Position numbers and translations under genes: made by a program
Assembly (NCBI RefSeq): GCF_932526225.1
Contig: NC_064037.1
Span: 9,282,203-9,346,202 of the forward strand
Length of the DNA: 64,000 bases
Reading direction: 5' to 3'
Source: Nematostella vectensis
Lineage: Eukaryota > Cnidaria > Anthozoa > Actiniaria > Edwardsiidae
Shown here: one piece after another, positions 38,169 to 51,400 of the stretch
How positions within the stretch are numbered: position 1 is the stretch's first letter
Layout of the letters: every line of letters begins with the position of its first letter
The notes under the pieces: model-generated
Seen by the model: only the letters and a program-made list of their open reading frames with translations
Databases searched by the model: none
Told to the model about the DNA's origin: nothing

Positions 38169-41100
38169 ATGGCGGAGTGCATTCCCGCAACAGCATTTCT
38201 TACTTGTTTGATATTTGTTCCTTTTATTGTAGCGTTTTCCTGCTACTTTGTGTACAAAGAGGGGTTTTTTAAGCAGTTGAAAGGCAAGAAGATTCTATTT
38301 TTCACCGCTCATCCCGACGACGAATGCATGTTTTTTGCGCCTTCCATTCTAAACTTGTCGAGCGTCAGTGAGGTGTTTCTGCTGTGTTTGACAACGGGTA
38401 AGTTAGGAAAGCAACCACAGGGTTATTCTTCAAAAAATACTTTTACCCCCTTAAGTACATATTTAGGGCGGTGGTGTGCTTGAGAAAGCTCTGACTTCAA
38501 CTCAAATATTTAAAATGGTTATTTGCTGTAGGTGATTATTATGGACAAGGCGAAACAAGGAAAAAGGAATTGCAAGAGAGCTGCGCTGTACTCGGGTTGA
38601 GCTCTGATCATGTCTCCATTGTCCAGGACAGGTACCTAAATAAATACAGAAAATCTCACAATGACAGGGATGGTTGAGACCTATGTAAATTTTGTCCATT
38701 ATATACAAAAATCCATATATGTGGGAAATTGATAAGAGGAAGAAGGAATAGCAGAGACATGGAAATCTTTCCAGTATATGCAAATAAACCTTTCACATTC
38801 CATTAAAGTAAGGGCTAATTTACGTAGACAGGAATGTTCTGCAAGGCTTCAGCTAGATGCGGTGATCGTCTAATACAAGGAATGGCTGGTGCTTGCTCTT
38901 TCCTCTGATAAGTTCCCCCTTTCCTCTGATAAGTTCTCTAGCTTGCTGCCATCTACTGCTTGCTGTACAAGTATGGATATATTAGGATAAATCATGGATA
39001 TATTCACTGAATACTTTATACTATCGTTGTCTTGTAGGAGGCTACCAGATGATCCAGAAGTAGAATGGGACCTCCGTTTAGTGCAAAACCTTTTGCAGAA
39101 ACATATATCAACTTATGACATTGACACAGTAGGTTAAGAAGTTGGTGTTTGGGTAGAGGAGACCTGAGTCTTATTTGTTTTACATTAATTTTCTTTCTTG
39201 GCCAAAACTCCTATCTATCCTTTGCACAGAAAATTGAAATTACACATATGCAAATATAAATATTTGGATGGCTTTGTTTTAATTTGAAGATGCTTGCAAA
39301 AGCAGATATCAAAATTAAAAGAAATCCTTTATGATCATCAAAGAAGCAGAGAGCCTCTAATATACTTTTTGTAGCCCTACTATATATCCAGCCTATTTCT
39401 GTTTCATGGAGGTGGGGTTACCCTAGCCTCCTCCACAGGCGACACTTTTGCCAAGAAAGCAGCAGCAAAAAAACAAGGCCATTTGGGAATCATGTTGTGA
39501 GGTGATGAGCTCACTAAGTAAGAAAGTCTCTCTTTATCCAGCCCCCTGAGGGGCCAACCATTTGAATTTTGACAGAGTGGTGAGCTTTTTAAAATATATC
39601 CTGCACGGCCCAAAGGGCCGAAAAAAATATCCTGCACTAATTGGTGGGCGGAAAGAAATATCCCACATCAGTAATAAAAATCCTTGTACACCAAATGCTT
39701 TGAAAAAAAAAATCTTGTGCACCCAAAAAATCCCACCCCCTTGCTCAAATAATCAAATGGTCGGCCCCTTGGAATCTGTTCACCACAGGGAGCCCTCATA
39801 ACTATTTCTATTCATTCTCATTTTTCCAACATTTAGAGACGTCTGCAGGGGAGGCTAGGGTTACCCCTCATTTGAATGTGTGGTTGTCCTAATAATAATA
39901 TGAGATCAGTGTGAAGAAATATGACAACTAGTATTTGCTTTGAACATTTTCAGGTGGTTACCTTTGATGGGTATGGTATCTCAGGCCATAGGAACCATAT
40001 TGCTCTTTACAAGTCACTAAATACCCTGCCAAATGGACCTGAGGGTAAAGGTTTACACATTCCAATCTACACACTAGAGAGTGTCTCCCTTGTAAGAAAG
40101 TATATCTCTTTCTTAGATCTGCCATGGAGCATATTTTCAAGGTAAAGACTTGATAACTTTACCCATTTGCAACAAACATTTCTACCTAAAAAACTAAAGC
40201 CTCACTATGTGAAGGTCATGATATTTATTACCCAACACATTTTCCCCGAAATTACTCTGGTAAATGAAATGATACTTTTCACTCATCCTAATTAAAACAT
40301 GTTGCACTGTGCTACCATGACAATTCTTATAATTGTCATATAGCAAACATTGATTCTAGTTCTGTTCCTTGTTCAGAATTGTGTAAGGTTGTTGGGCTGT
40401 GATGACCACGATAGAATGTCAATCAGCCCTTTATTATTAGTGTTTACATTTGAAAATGCAACAATCCTTTTACAATCCACAAGTCTGATATTTGGTTTAC
40501 ATTAGAGACTTTAAGCAACGATGACAGCGACTGCAGGGAGAATGTGACCCCCCCCAAAAAAAAAAAAAATAATAAAGGGGCTTTCATAAAAAAAACTATA
40601 GTAAAGCCTAGAATCTTATTTCTAGCAAAGCGAACAAGGATAATCTAGTTTTCAGTGCACATATTCCCGCCCTTGCTACACCATGAAACTTGGAGTTTTC
40701 AAGTTGTTGTTTAAAGAAAAATGGCTGAAATGTATCAGACAGACATTTTAGAGTATATTTCAGGTCTGGTTCCTCAAATTTTTTTTTTTTGCTGCTGTCG
40801 TTCGTGTTGCCGTTGCTTAAAGTTCCTATTATTTGATTGAGAACTTGCTTGAATTAGTCAATTGAAATGTATGCTTTGTGTGAATCGGTATTGGGAAGGA
40901 GCATCAAGTCCAGGTCACTTGCCTTCTTTAATTGTAGTCTTTGCATGTTATTTGGTTGGTAAACATTTTTTGATTCATCTTTTACTTGCCATCTTTCAAG
41001 TAGAGCTGTAAGGGATATATCACAAACATTATCATAAACAAATAGTCTGTATAGTTAGAGAATTGAGAGAATTTTGTCTCTATTTATAAGAGCATACAAA

Positions 41101-41414
41101 CTATCTACCTCACACTCATTTAAGTTTTGAATTCTATGCACATTTTTTCTTTCTTTTCTCTAGCTGTTTATTTCTCTGCTCTGTTCAGGATTATTTTAAA
41201 GCACAGGTGAGTTTGCATGTTTTTTTTCTTTTTATTCAGATCGAACCTTTCCCTTCCTGGTTTCACATGGTTGTATATCATTTCTCTGCAGAGGGCTATG
41301 GCCACACACTACAGCCAGTATGTTTGGTTCCGCCGACTCTATGTAGTATTCTCAAGATACATGGTAATGAATACACTTCTAAGAACTCAAGGCTCCAAGC
41401 CAAATAGAGAATGA
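38169..41414 (+). CDS. PIGL: N-acetylglucosaminyl-phosphatidylinositol de-N-acetylase
   Basis: Six exons: 38169-38397, 38532-38631, 39038-39128, 39954-40141, 41164-41206, 41292-41414; 774 nt encoding 257 aa (human PIGL is about 252). The enzyme removes the acetyl group from GlcNAc-PI on the cytosolic face of the ER, step two of GPI-anchor synthesis. One N-terminal membrane helix (about residues 8-28) precedes the catalytic domain. The zinc/catalytic signature AHPDDE is at 47-52, and the second metal motif GHRNH at 151-155. FPDDPEV-like text (LPDDPEVEWD) and the C-terminal WFRRLYVVFSRYM block are typical of the family. The gene lies tail to tail with LLPH (382 bp between stops) and head to head with the DUF3504 gene, about 1.1 kb between start codons, so a shared promoter region is possible. 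Intron 3 carries a nested foldback element. Confidence 0.97.
39410..39872. mobile_element. Outer foldback of a nested pair in PIGL intron 3
   Basis: GGTGGGGTTACCCTAGCCTC then CTCCACAGGCGAC at the left is inverted at 39838-39872 (GTCTGCAGGGGAGGCTAGGG). A second foldback (39541-39776) lies inside. Confidence 0.75.
39541..39776. mobile_element. Inner foldback of the nested pair in PIGL intron 3
   Basis: AGGGGCCAACCATTTGA and TCAAATGGTCGGCCCCTT are inverted ends. Confidence 0.75.
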
Positions 41415-41796
41415 TTTAGCCAAGGCTACAATCATAATTTATTTATTGAACTATGTAATTACTTTCCAAAAGAAAAACGAATACATTATACTTTGACTTT
41501 TGTAATGACTTCAAAGTATATGAAGCTGTAATTGATAGCATACATGGAAATTAAATACAGAAGATTGCATAAACTGAGCAGAGGTTGTACATATAAAGAA
41601 TGAAAATCACAGGTTGAAACTAGCTCGGAACTAGCAACTAGACCATGAGAAAAGACCAGTTGTCCATGCATTGCTCATTCAATATTCCAGATAATCTGGA
41701 TCTTCTGGATCATCCTTTGTTTTAACAGCATCCAATAACAACACATGCTAAAAGTTCATTGATAGCATGGTACATGTGGAGCCATGGTATGTTATG

Positions 41797-43395
41797 TCAC
41801 CATTTGAAGGCAGTTTTTCCCCTCCTCTTCTTGTTTCCGAGCCGCTTCATTGTCTTTTTGCTTTTGAACTTTTTCTTTTTAACATATTTTGATTTAGTAG
41901 TCACCCTCTTTTCCTCGCCCATGTCAACATCACCTGGAATAAGGAAAAGGTCATTATACAGCCATAAACCTTTAATTGACTTTTGTAATCAAGAAGACTA
42001 TTTAAAAAATTGCTGACAATTTTACTGAAAGTAAAAAAAAGGTTTCTTGATGTACCGTTACCGATATTAAATCAGTGCCTCCCCAACTAAGCACCTCCCA
42101 TAATCCCCTAATAAGTGCCTAAGATAAGAAATATTAAAAACAGTGCTTTCCCTAAATAAACACCTCTCCCTAATAAGCACCTAAAATGAGAAATATAAAT
42201 AAGTACCCGCCCTAAATAAGTTCCTCACTTAGTAACAAACCTAAGTAACCAGAACTGATAACTGATTGAAAGCATGTTTTGTTATGGTTCTGGGAGAATT
42301 TTTGCTCCATGTACATTGTAAAAAAAACTTTTTTACCTAGAAATATTAAGGTTTTGAAAGAAGTACCTCACTTGGGACATGAAAAAATTACAATACATGT
42401 TTCATAGATGTAGTTTTGCTCTTAGTTTAGTGGGGGGGTGAATAGGGGTATGTAAATCCGCCGATCTGCAACATTTTCGGGGCAAATCCGTGGATCTGCA
42501 GATTTAAAGATCGGTATGGTTTGACAGATAAACAATAGCATCGATTGAAATTCATTAAAAATCCGAAATTTGACTGTCAAAGCAGTCAAAATTCAAAATC
42601 TGTGCCCAAATTGTCAACAGATCCGTGATCCGCCATATTTCCAAAATTCGCCAATCTGCTGAAAATAATCATAAAATCCATAATCTGTGAGCATTTCAGG
42701 GCTGAATCCGCCGATCCGCGAAGCTATTCACCCCCCCTTTAGTACAAGGTATTTCTTAACAATTTGATAGATATAGTGTTGTATTTAGCATAGGGCTTCT
42801 TACCCATTTGATAGATGTATAAAAATGTTGTTCTTTGCTAACTCTTGATCACAATGGAGAGATATCATACTTATGACACTAACACTCATGATTTTGGCAA
42901 GACATTCAATCCCTAGCACATAGGAAATGAAGAAGATCACCTCTTAAACTATAAATACAGTAGTGTAGCCACGCTTTACTTAAAAACACCCAGTTTCATG
43001 AGCACTTGTGTTCCAAAAATTATTTAATTTGGTGGACTAAGCGCACATGTCATGGTTTCTGGCCTTGAAAAAAGAAAATGTTTTGGCTCCCACCCAATCA
43101 AAACTCAATTGAACACACATAAAGGTCTCTAGACCCCAAGACTGCCCTTACCAGCGCTGTCCATCGCCATGGTTTCTTCGTTGTTCGCTGTGACTTTCTC
43201 CACGTGTTCTATGTTGTTTCCCTTAACATTTGATTGCTTCTCAGGCGTTGAGGTATTTTCCGCCATTGTAACATCTTTGACGATATCAGTAGTACCAACC
43301 ATGTCCAGAAGTTTCTGTTTTACCTTTTCTTTGTTCTTTTTTCGCTTTTCTGCCCGCATTTTTCGCTTCCATTTTGAACGAAGGCTTTTCGCCAT
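41797..43395 (-). CDS. LLPH: LLP homolog, nucleolar ribosome-biogenesis protein
   Basis: Two exons, 43395-43152 and 41933-41797, give 381 nt (126 aa). The first residues MAKSLRSKWKRKMRAEKRKK are the hallmark of the LLPH/LAPS18 family. The C-terminal exon is strongly basic (VKKKKFKSKKTMKRLGNKKR, ending FKW), as expected for a nucleolar protein. LLPH acts in 60S ribosome-subunit assembly. The middle (residues about 30-85) is polar and poorly conserved. Exon 1 ends in phase 1 and rejoins as GDVDMGEE. The intron of about 1.2 kb holds a foldback repeat (42428-42741). Confidence 0.95.
42428..42741. mobile_element. Foldback MITE in LLPH intron
   Basis: TTTAGTGGGGGGGTGAATAG is inverted at 42722-42741 (CTATTCACCCCCCCTTTA). 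Inside, ATCCGCCGATC-type motifs recur on both strands. Confidence 0.85.
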
Positions 43396-43652
43396 TTTGA
43401 ATTGTATGATGCAGTCTCGTTGTTTGGGTTCCCTGTGTAATATTCGCAAAGAGCGATGGGAAGGGTCGTTTCCAGGGCATCAACATCGTACCACAGGTCC
43501 AGATTGTCCCCCACAAATCTTTCAAAATTTATATTTATTCTTTTATTATTGAGGATTTTTATTAAATTTTGCAAAGCGTTAGACAACCCGCTCCCAGCTG
43601 TTAGCTTTTGTTTTTTTTTCTCGACGCAGACTACCAACTTCCTCACATTTTG

Positions 43653-44058
43653 TATTATATAGGTTTCACGGTGTTCCTAGGATCAGGCTATTTTTAGACG
43701 CGCGGATTAGCCAATCAGATGCGAACTTGGTGCTTACGTTTTGGCTGAGCTCAACTGCACGCGCTGTCTCAGACAAAAAGCTATGTTTCTATCTTCGGTA
43801 CTTTGACTTTTGTTGCTCTCTTCTTCAATTATGAATCCAGTTTTACCTACGAATTTAAATTCTGGCTCACAATTCTTTTGTTGAACAAACAAAACCGACG
43901 GATGATGGATAAAGAAATATTCTTCCTAACTGAAATTTGCGCGTGCAGCCTCAAGTCACTAGCGCGCGCGACCAACGTCAACGTAGCTGATTGGCCCGTT
44001 AGTGCGCGCGTCTAAAAATAGCCTGATCCTAGGGAACGCCGTGACACTTATATAATGC
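43653..44058. mobile_element. Foldback MITE upstream of LLPH
   Basis: About 55-bp inverted ends: ATTATATAGGTTTCACGGTG then TTCCTAGGATCAGGC and TATTTTTAGACGCGCG, matched at 44000-44058. No coding capacity. It lies between LLPH and the 3' end of CUB gene A. Confidence 0.88.
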
Positions 44059-44666
44059 AGATGATTGCCCCTACTTATGAGCACCCGGTATACATTAAAT
44101 GTATAAAAAAAAGTCTGTATAAATTCAGGTCAAACTAGATACTCTTTCTTGTGTTTTTATTAACAAGTGAACCTTAGTTTATGCTGGCTGCGGGCAACTC
44201 ATATTTGCGTTACGTGACATCACATGCCTCATGGGAATGTCACGCTACTTAGTCGGGCTGGTTACGTGTAGTTTTTGGTACGATGCTGTTATTTGTGTTG
44301 ATTCACAAAATTGCAGAATTCCGTTGACTTTATATGAGTGTAACGTATCTAGAAAGTAATGTCTCTCGGACTTAAAAATAGAACCTTTAAAAGAAAAAGT
44401 CGACAACAACGCAGATTTATGTTTTTAGAACAATATTTCGGCAGGCCAATACCTACCTTCGTCAGGTTAAAAATGAGTTACAGTAGCATATTGCAGCTAG
44501 TATATGTACAAAGCTCATTGATGATTAACTAACAAAAGATAAAAATAGTAATTGAGTAAGGAGTAACTTATGGAAGATGGTGAATAGGGTGGTGTGGATT
44601 ACTAAACAGCTAAAAAGGGCTGTTTTTCAAACAGGGCGTGATATATATTTTTTCTATAGAGTTGCG

Positions 44667-45401
44667 TTACATAGAAGGCGTGACATGCTGTTCCAATGGC
44701 GGTGTCACGTTTGTCGCGAGCATCTCGACGCCATGCTTGTCTTCTTGATTGGTATGAGATACTGGCTGCACCTTACCATTCTTCTTTCGCCTGAAGAACA
44801 AGATGAAAAAGATTGGTTTACGACATACCTTACTGCCGGACTATATTTAAAAATGTCACTTTAATTTTTCGCAATTAAAGAGACGCGAAATTTGATTTCC
44901 GAACTTACGTTATTTATTTATTTTTTTTATTTATTTTTGTTTCAAGGCTTCTTTGTAGCGTTTTGGATTTTATATTTGCGAAAGAAATAGCTTTGCCCCT
45001 AAATCACGACATTTAAGTCTCGAGAAATACGCCGGCCCTTTTTTCGCGAAATTAAGTACCCGCGAAATAAGGTGCGTCTTTTTTAGTCTCCCACTCGATC
45101 AAGCGAGTCATCCACAGCAATGCAATGTCCAGCTTTCCTATCCAGGCCCGTACCCAGGGGGGTGCAGGGGGTGCGAACGCACCCCCCACAACGACCTAAA
45201 GTCCATTTTCGGTTCTCAATAGACGTGCCATTTGTAGACAAAACGTCAGCTAGATCACTCTGGTATGCCATCAATCCATAAGTCAGACTATTTTGTAGCC
45301 AATAAACGTCCCTTGGAGATACCGCTTAAAAAGGCATTAAAAAAATCCCCTTTTGTTCTTTCGGGGGTGGTCAGATTTTTATCAGAAAATTTACTCTCTC
45401 C

Positions 45402-45433
<32 letters not shown>

Positions 45434-48400
45434 AGAAAAATAAGGTCCACTTTCGGATTTCTCACTCCCCCAATCCCCCAAGAAAAAATCCTGGGTACGG
45501 GCCTGCTATCTGTTGCATTGTCTGGCATTTAACACTCAATTTGAAATAATTGACATTAGACTCCAAGCTATTCATGAGCATAATCAATTTATCTTACCAA
45601 TAACAAAACCGCAACACTACAGCCAGAATCAATACCAACACGCCACCGCCGATAGCTAGCGCCATGGTTAAGTATGATTTTTCACGCTCCGCGGACGACA
45701 AGGGTGGAGTTGTCACGTGACTTGTGGGTGTTGGGATAGAGTATTTTGTCACTTTGATAATGGAGAAGCCGAATGCTGATGAGATGAAGCTTGTTGATTG
45801 ATTGACGGCGTCGAGTAAAGCGTTCTAAAAAAAGAGACAGTCTGTCAGATTGAGTATGATTTGCTGTTAATTTAAAACAAGAGACCATGATGTAAGAGAA
45901 CGAATCCCCCGTATTAGGGTATGTCCCAATGATGACGTCCGTGAAAGCTATTTTTAGAACAACCAGTTATTTTTAGATAGGCCTCTGATTGGTCAGCGCT
46001 CATCGGCAAAGGCTGCTATGGAAATCTTTTTGAACGAAAATAAATTCCTTTTTTACGAGCACTGTGAAAATGATTTACCAGAGAGTACGCTAGATTCAAT
46101 CAACCGTTTCTCGGACATTAAAGACATTATAATGCATAGAGTGCGTGATTTTAGGCGTGGGGAATAATTTCCCCAGTAAACGTTTTCACAGCTGATTCGC
46201 AATATAAAACCACAATCAATCAGAAATCTGTGTTTACAACACACAATTCTCTTCCAATTCCCTTTTAATGAAAAAGATACATCCAGAACTTAATACCATT
46301 ATATTCACACCGATATTGTGGTTATTAAGACATGTATTTCACAAATAAAAGATTTCAAGACCTTATAATGAAGTAAATCTTCATTCCAACAAGGGTTTCT
46401 TGAGTGACGTGATTTTTGAACATTTGCTTGAAGAATTGAAGTTCATTCATCTAAAAACATTGAAGATCAAAGAGCCTTCTTGTATTAAAATACATAACAT
46501 AGATTCTGATAATGCCTAGGATTCTACATCTCACCGAATTGCAGAGATAAAGAACTTTTTAGGAGTCAGCCCGATGCATCTTGAATGAACTCCAAATTCG
46601 CCGTCTCCTCGGCGTCTTCCCGTTCAATTATTTAAACAACATTTAGATAACTTAACATCAGGTAACTTTACACATACCAGTTCACCACCCTACGAGTAGC
46701 ATTGTGATCATGAGCTATGAGGGGCAGCTAAAAGGATAAAACAGATAGCGAAAAAGTGCAGAGGGAAAAAAGTTTGTTGTGAAAATGTACTAGCTCGCGA
46801 GGTGCCCATAACCAAATATGGCGCGACGAACCATATATAGATGCTATGATTGACAAGCTCGCGCAATCTAAAAATAGCTTTCAAGGACGACATCATGGGC
46901 CACGGGGATTCGTTCTCTTATATCATGGTCTCTTGTTTAAAACTATTTGATAAGAATTACTCGATGAGTTTGTTTGCACATAATACTCATGAAAGCGGGG
47001 CGTAGAATTCGGTTTTATGTGAATGATGTGCGGTGCGACTACACCTCCTTCTTCGTCGTCTGTTCTTTATTTTCCACTCAAACTTGGCATAACAAATCCG
47101 CCCGAGCTCCAACGAGTCCCTCTCGAACCCAGGACCCCGGGGTACTTGAAACTCTGAGAAGTTTTGGCCATCCACTGTCAAATAATGCTGCGATTTTCAC
47201 GAACGAAAAATTTTTCTTCATCAAAGACAGACATTCACAAATTGTACAGAATGGTCGGAGATTTATTGTTCTCTAATTTTACTCTGCCTTATGGTTAACG
47301 TCCAGAAGAACACGAAGGGTACAACAACAAAAAACACTATTATCAAATGTAATTGACGGGGCACTTATACTAGAAAGTCACAGGCTCTATGAATTAGAAA
47401 ACTTGTATCCTTGGATATAATGCGAGGCTATGTGAATTGAGACTTGCATGTGGCGATTTGCAGATATCAGTGTTAGAAAGCGTCCATCCATATGCTTAAC
47501 CGATTTTGTGACACACCCCTTATTTCCAAAGCTGCATGAGAGCCTCCCTCACACATATTTATAATGGTGCGTTTTTCAGGGGCCCGGTGTTAATGTAGCC
47601 GTGAAAGCGAGGTTAGTGTAGCCGTGAAAGCGAGGCGGATCGGAGTTTGCTTACAGCCTAGCAAGTTTTTAAACTTTCTGTAATAGCGGTGGTTTACCTT
47701 GTCTGGTCGAAGATTTTCAAACGTGACTTGCACAGTCTGGGCTAGCTCATCACTTGTAGGAGTTCGCGGGGGCGGGGGAGGACCTACAGAGATGTATAGC
47801 ATTGTCACGCCATTGTCATGCAACACACTCTTCTTCACGCACTAGCTCTCCCAAACTGCTTCGTCATGTCACCGCTAACGCGCGGTGAATGGCTAGATCA
47901 AAACCACCCGTGTGATATCACACCATAGTCACGTGCTACGTAACGTAATAGTCACGCAACACGCTGTCCTTCGCATCACCTGATATCTTTCTGGTGTAAG
48001 GACGTTTATTCCATCTAGTCAATTCCGCTAAGATCTGCTGTGCCCATTGGTCCAACTTGTCACGCATGTACACACGCACTCGCTTCCCTTTATTTATCTT
48101 GACAACAACCCATCTTGTCACGCCAATATTCTGTCACGCACAACTCTACTCACCTGCCCGGTCTTGTCTCGCCACCTGGTCACGCACTACCCACCTGTTC
48201 CGTCTTCTCATAGCCTGCGTAGCAAGCGTTCCCGTGTGGAACGGAAATCCAGAGAAACTAAAAACAGAGGAAACATACGAGAAGTTCGATATGCCTCATT
48301 TTGGCCCCCCTCCTTCCTTTTTTGCGCTCGCCCCAATTTTGGCGCTGTCAAAATCTCGCTCATCGAACTTCTCGTCGGTTTCTGGGTTTCTTTGCGCTCA

Positions 48401-51400
48401 AAACAAACGGGAACGCTTGCTACGCACGCTAGAATTCTCAACGCTCCTCGTCACGCACTATTCTACTCACCTGTTCCATCTTGTCACGCCACCTCGTTAC
48501 GCACTGTTCTACTCACCTGTTCCATCTTGTCACGCCACCTCGTCATGCACTATTCTACTCACCTATCCCATCTTGTCACGCCACCTCGTCACGCACTATT
48601 CTACTCACCTGTTCCATCTTGTCACGCCACCTCGTCATGCACTATTTTACTCAACTGTTCCATCTCATCACGCCACCTCGTTACGCACTATTCTACTTGC
48701 CTGTTCCATCTTATCACGCCACCTCGTCATGCACTATTCTACTCACCTGTACCATCTTGTCACGCCACCTCGCCATGCACTATTTTACTCAACTGTTCCA
48801 TCTTGTCACACCACCTCGTCACGCACTGTTCTACCCATCTGTTCCATTTTGTCACGCTACCTCGTCACAAACTATTCTACTCACCTGTTCCATCTTGTCA
48901 CGCCACCTCGTCACACATTGTTCTACTCACCTGTACCGTCCACTGTGTAGGAAAGCACGAATCCTCTGGCGTTGCCGCCCGCCTCGTCCGAGTGGAACCT
49001 GACCACCATCTGGTGTCCGGTAGAGACCACCTGTTCCCTGGTGACCAGGTAGCCGCAGTACTTGCCACGTGACGTCCAAGTACTTGCCAAAGCCGTCCAA
49101 GAATTCCAGGTTATCACCGGAGCAGTGTGCGCTGTAATCCAACTCGAAGTACGTGAACGTTACGTAGATCTGGTAGCCGAGCTCGTACGAAATCAGCCAA
49201 GAGCAGTCGTAACCCTTCGGGTAGAAGTCGGGATAATTCGGAGACTCGACGATTCCCGACGCGTTAGTGAAATTGCAGGGACAATCTGAGGGAAATAGAA
49301 TACGAATAACTGAATATTTTACTCCTGAAGGGTAAGATGGGGACTGAAAACGATTAAAGAACAGGTGCAGAAGTTGAGGTTAGCAAATTACCTGTTTTAT
49401 GTAAAGTATAGCTAATATCAAACCCTTCCCTAGCCACTCTGCCATTCGTCACAAACTCCACAAACATGACATTCCCGGATGTGACCACGCGACGCTTGAC
49501 ATCCTTGTCCGAGCAGAACTTTCCAAGGGACTGGGAACTATTATCAGGTCCGTCGAACACTTCAACGTAGTCGCGTGAGCAGTTTATCGCAAACTCCAGA
49601 TCGACAGTTAGGAATAAGAGGTCGACTGCGTAACCAGGCCGCTGCTCTATTTGCCATGCGCAGTACACGTTGTTGGGGTAGTTGTCTGGGTAAAGGGGAG
49701 ACTTGATAGAGCCGCGACTGCTGTTCAGATACCCTCTGCACTCTGGGAAACCAAACATGAGCAAAGTATTCTTAGAAATATCTAATTATCAATCAGAGGG
49801 AGGTAACAAACTTCGTTTTCGCCACAAACACATTGGAAGACAATTCTATGTCATAGGAATTCCAGGGATGGGGACCTTTGACAATTTACACAATGATAAA
49901 CTTTTCTTTTACCCACCAAACAGCAGCGACGTGTAGTGTATCTGGAGACCAGCGTTCGTGAGTCCCGATGTTGATTCATACTCCAAGCGCACTTCATCGG
50001 TTTTGGAGTAGATCAGCTCCCCTTTCTGGTAACCACAGTAACGACCAATCACCGAGCCGCCTTCTTTGATCACGAGGTGGTCACGTGAACAGTTTTCCGT
50101 CTGTTCCAGGTAAAACCGGTCAAACAAGATCGATATCACGTGACCAGCGGGTGCTTGAATGGTCCACGTACATTTCGAGTTTCCCATGGGGGATATGAGG
50201 CTGCCCTCTTGGTTGGTTATAGTAGAATTGCACGCTGCAATAAAAGTAAAGAAAATATGTTTTTCTCCGTATTCTTTACTGTACTATTGAATTGATCCCA
50301 TCAATTTCACGCTTGATTATTTTTCTCTGATGTCATAATATTTCTCTCCCATCAACAATCTGATCATTTTGTTAGTTTGTTTTCTTTTTTTTATATAAAA
50401 ATATCATTTTTCAAGTGAATTTGTTTGGCGTATCCCATCTTTCCTATCTCTGTTTTGATTTTTTCTCTGCAGCCCGTCACCTTTTCCCAGGACATATCCT
50501 GATTACCTAGCCAACGACATGGGCTACTCGCCCACAGAACTTTGTACCACACCAAGTGTACCACACCCTTTGTACCACACCCCGTGTACCACACCCTTTG
50601 TACCTACACCCTTTGTACCCACACCCTTTGTACCACACCCCGTGTACCACACCCCTTGTAATCACACCCCTTGTACCACACCTTTTGTACGCACACCCCT
50701 CGTACGCACACACCGTGTACCACACCCTTTGTACTACACCCCGTGTACTACACCCTTCTTACCACACCCCGTGTACCACACCCTTTGTACCACACCCCTT
50801 GTACGTACACCGCTTGTACGCACACCCTTCGTACGCACATCCTTTGTACCACACCCCGTTTGCCACACCCTTTTTACAACACCCTTTGTACCACACCCCT
50901 TGTACGAACACCCCTTGTACCCCACCCCTTGTACGCACACCCTTTGTACCACACCCCGTGTACCACACCCCTTGTACGAACACCCTTTGTACCACACCCT
51001 TCGTACCACACCCCTTGTACCACACCCCGCGTACGCACACCCTTCGTACCACACCCCTTGTACGCACAGTACCTGATTGTACCGCGCGGTAGAGAACTTT
51101 GAAACCACGCCTCGTTTCCGTCAGGTCAGACCAGAACTGCACAGTCAGCTCATTTCCATTAGACTGCACCCACTGACCAATCATGTAACCACAGTATCGA
51201 CCAATCAGCGCCGAGCTCCCGACTGGCCCGTCCCAGACTTCGAGCGCATCATCACTACACGCGGACGAGTACGCTAGATCCAGGAATTCTATGGCCAGTG
51301 ATACCAATTGTCCAGCGGTCACCTGGATGCGGTATGTGCAGTTCACGTTTAGCGGATAGCTGTCGGGGTAATACGGGGACTCGATGACTCCGCTGCTGCT

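Noticed and set aside
43169-43662. Plus-strand 127-codon and minus-strand 108-codon frames around LLPH exon 1
   Set aside because: Alternative-frame shadows of the lysine-rich LLPH exon and its upstream sequence; no domain support.
48047-49072. A 341-codon plus-strand open frame and its overlapping companions
   Set aside because: It is the antisense of the 46-bp minisatellite and CUB5 of gene A. A 46-bp unit shifts through all frames and stays open by repetition. The mirror frames at 59573-60564 have the same cause.
50519-51102. Repetitive HTPCTTPFVPHP-like open frames on both strands
   Set aside because: Products of the 14-bp intronic array between CUB2 and CUB3; no start or splice support. 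Same for 58051-58382 beyond the exon end.
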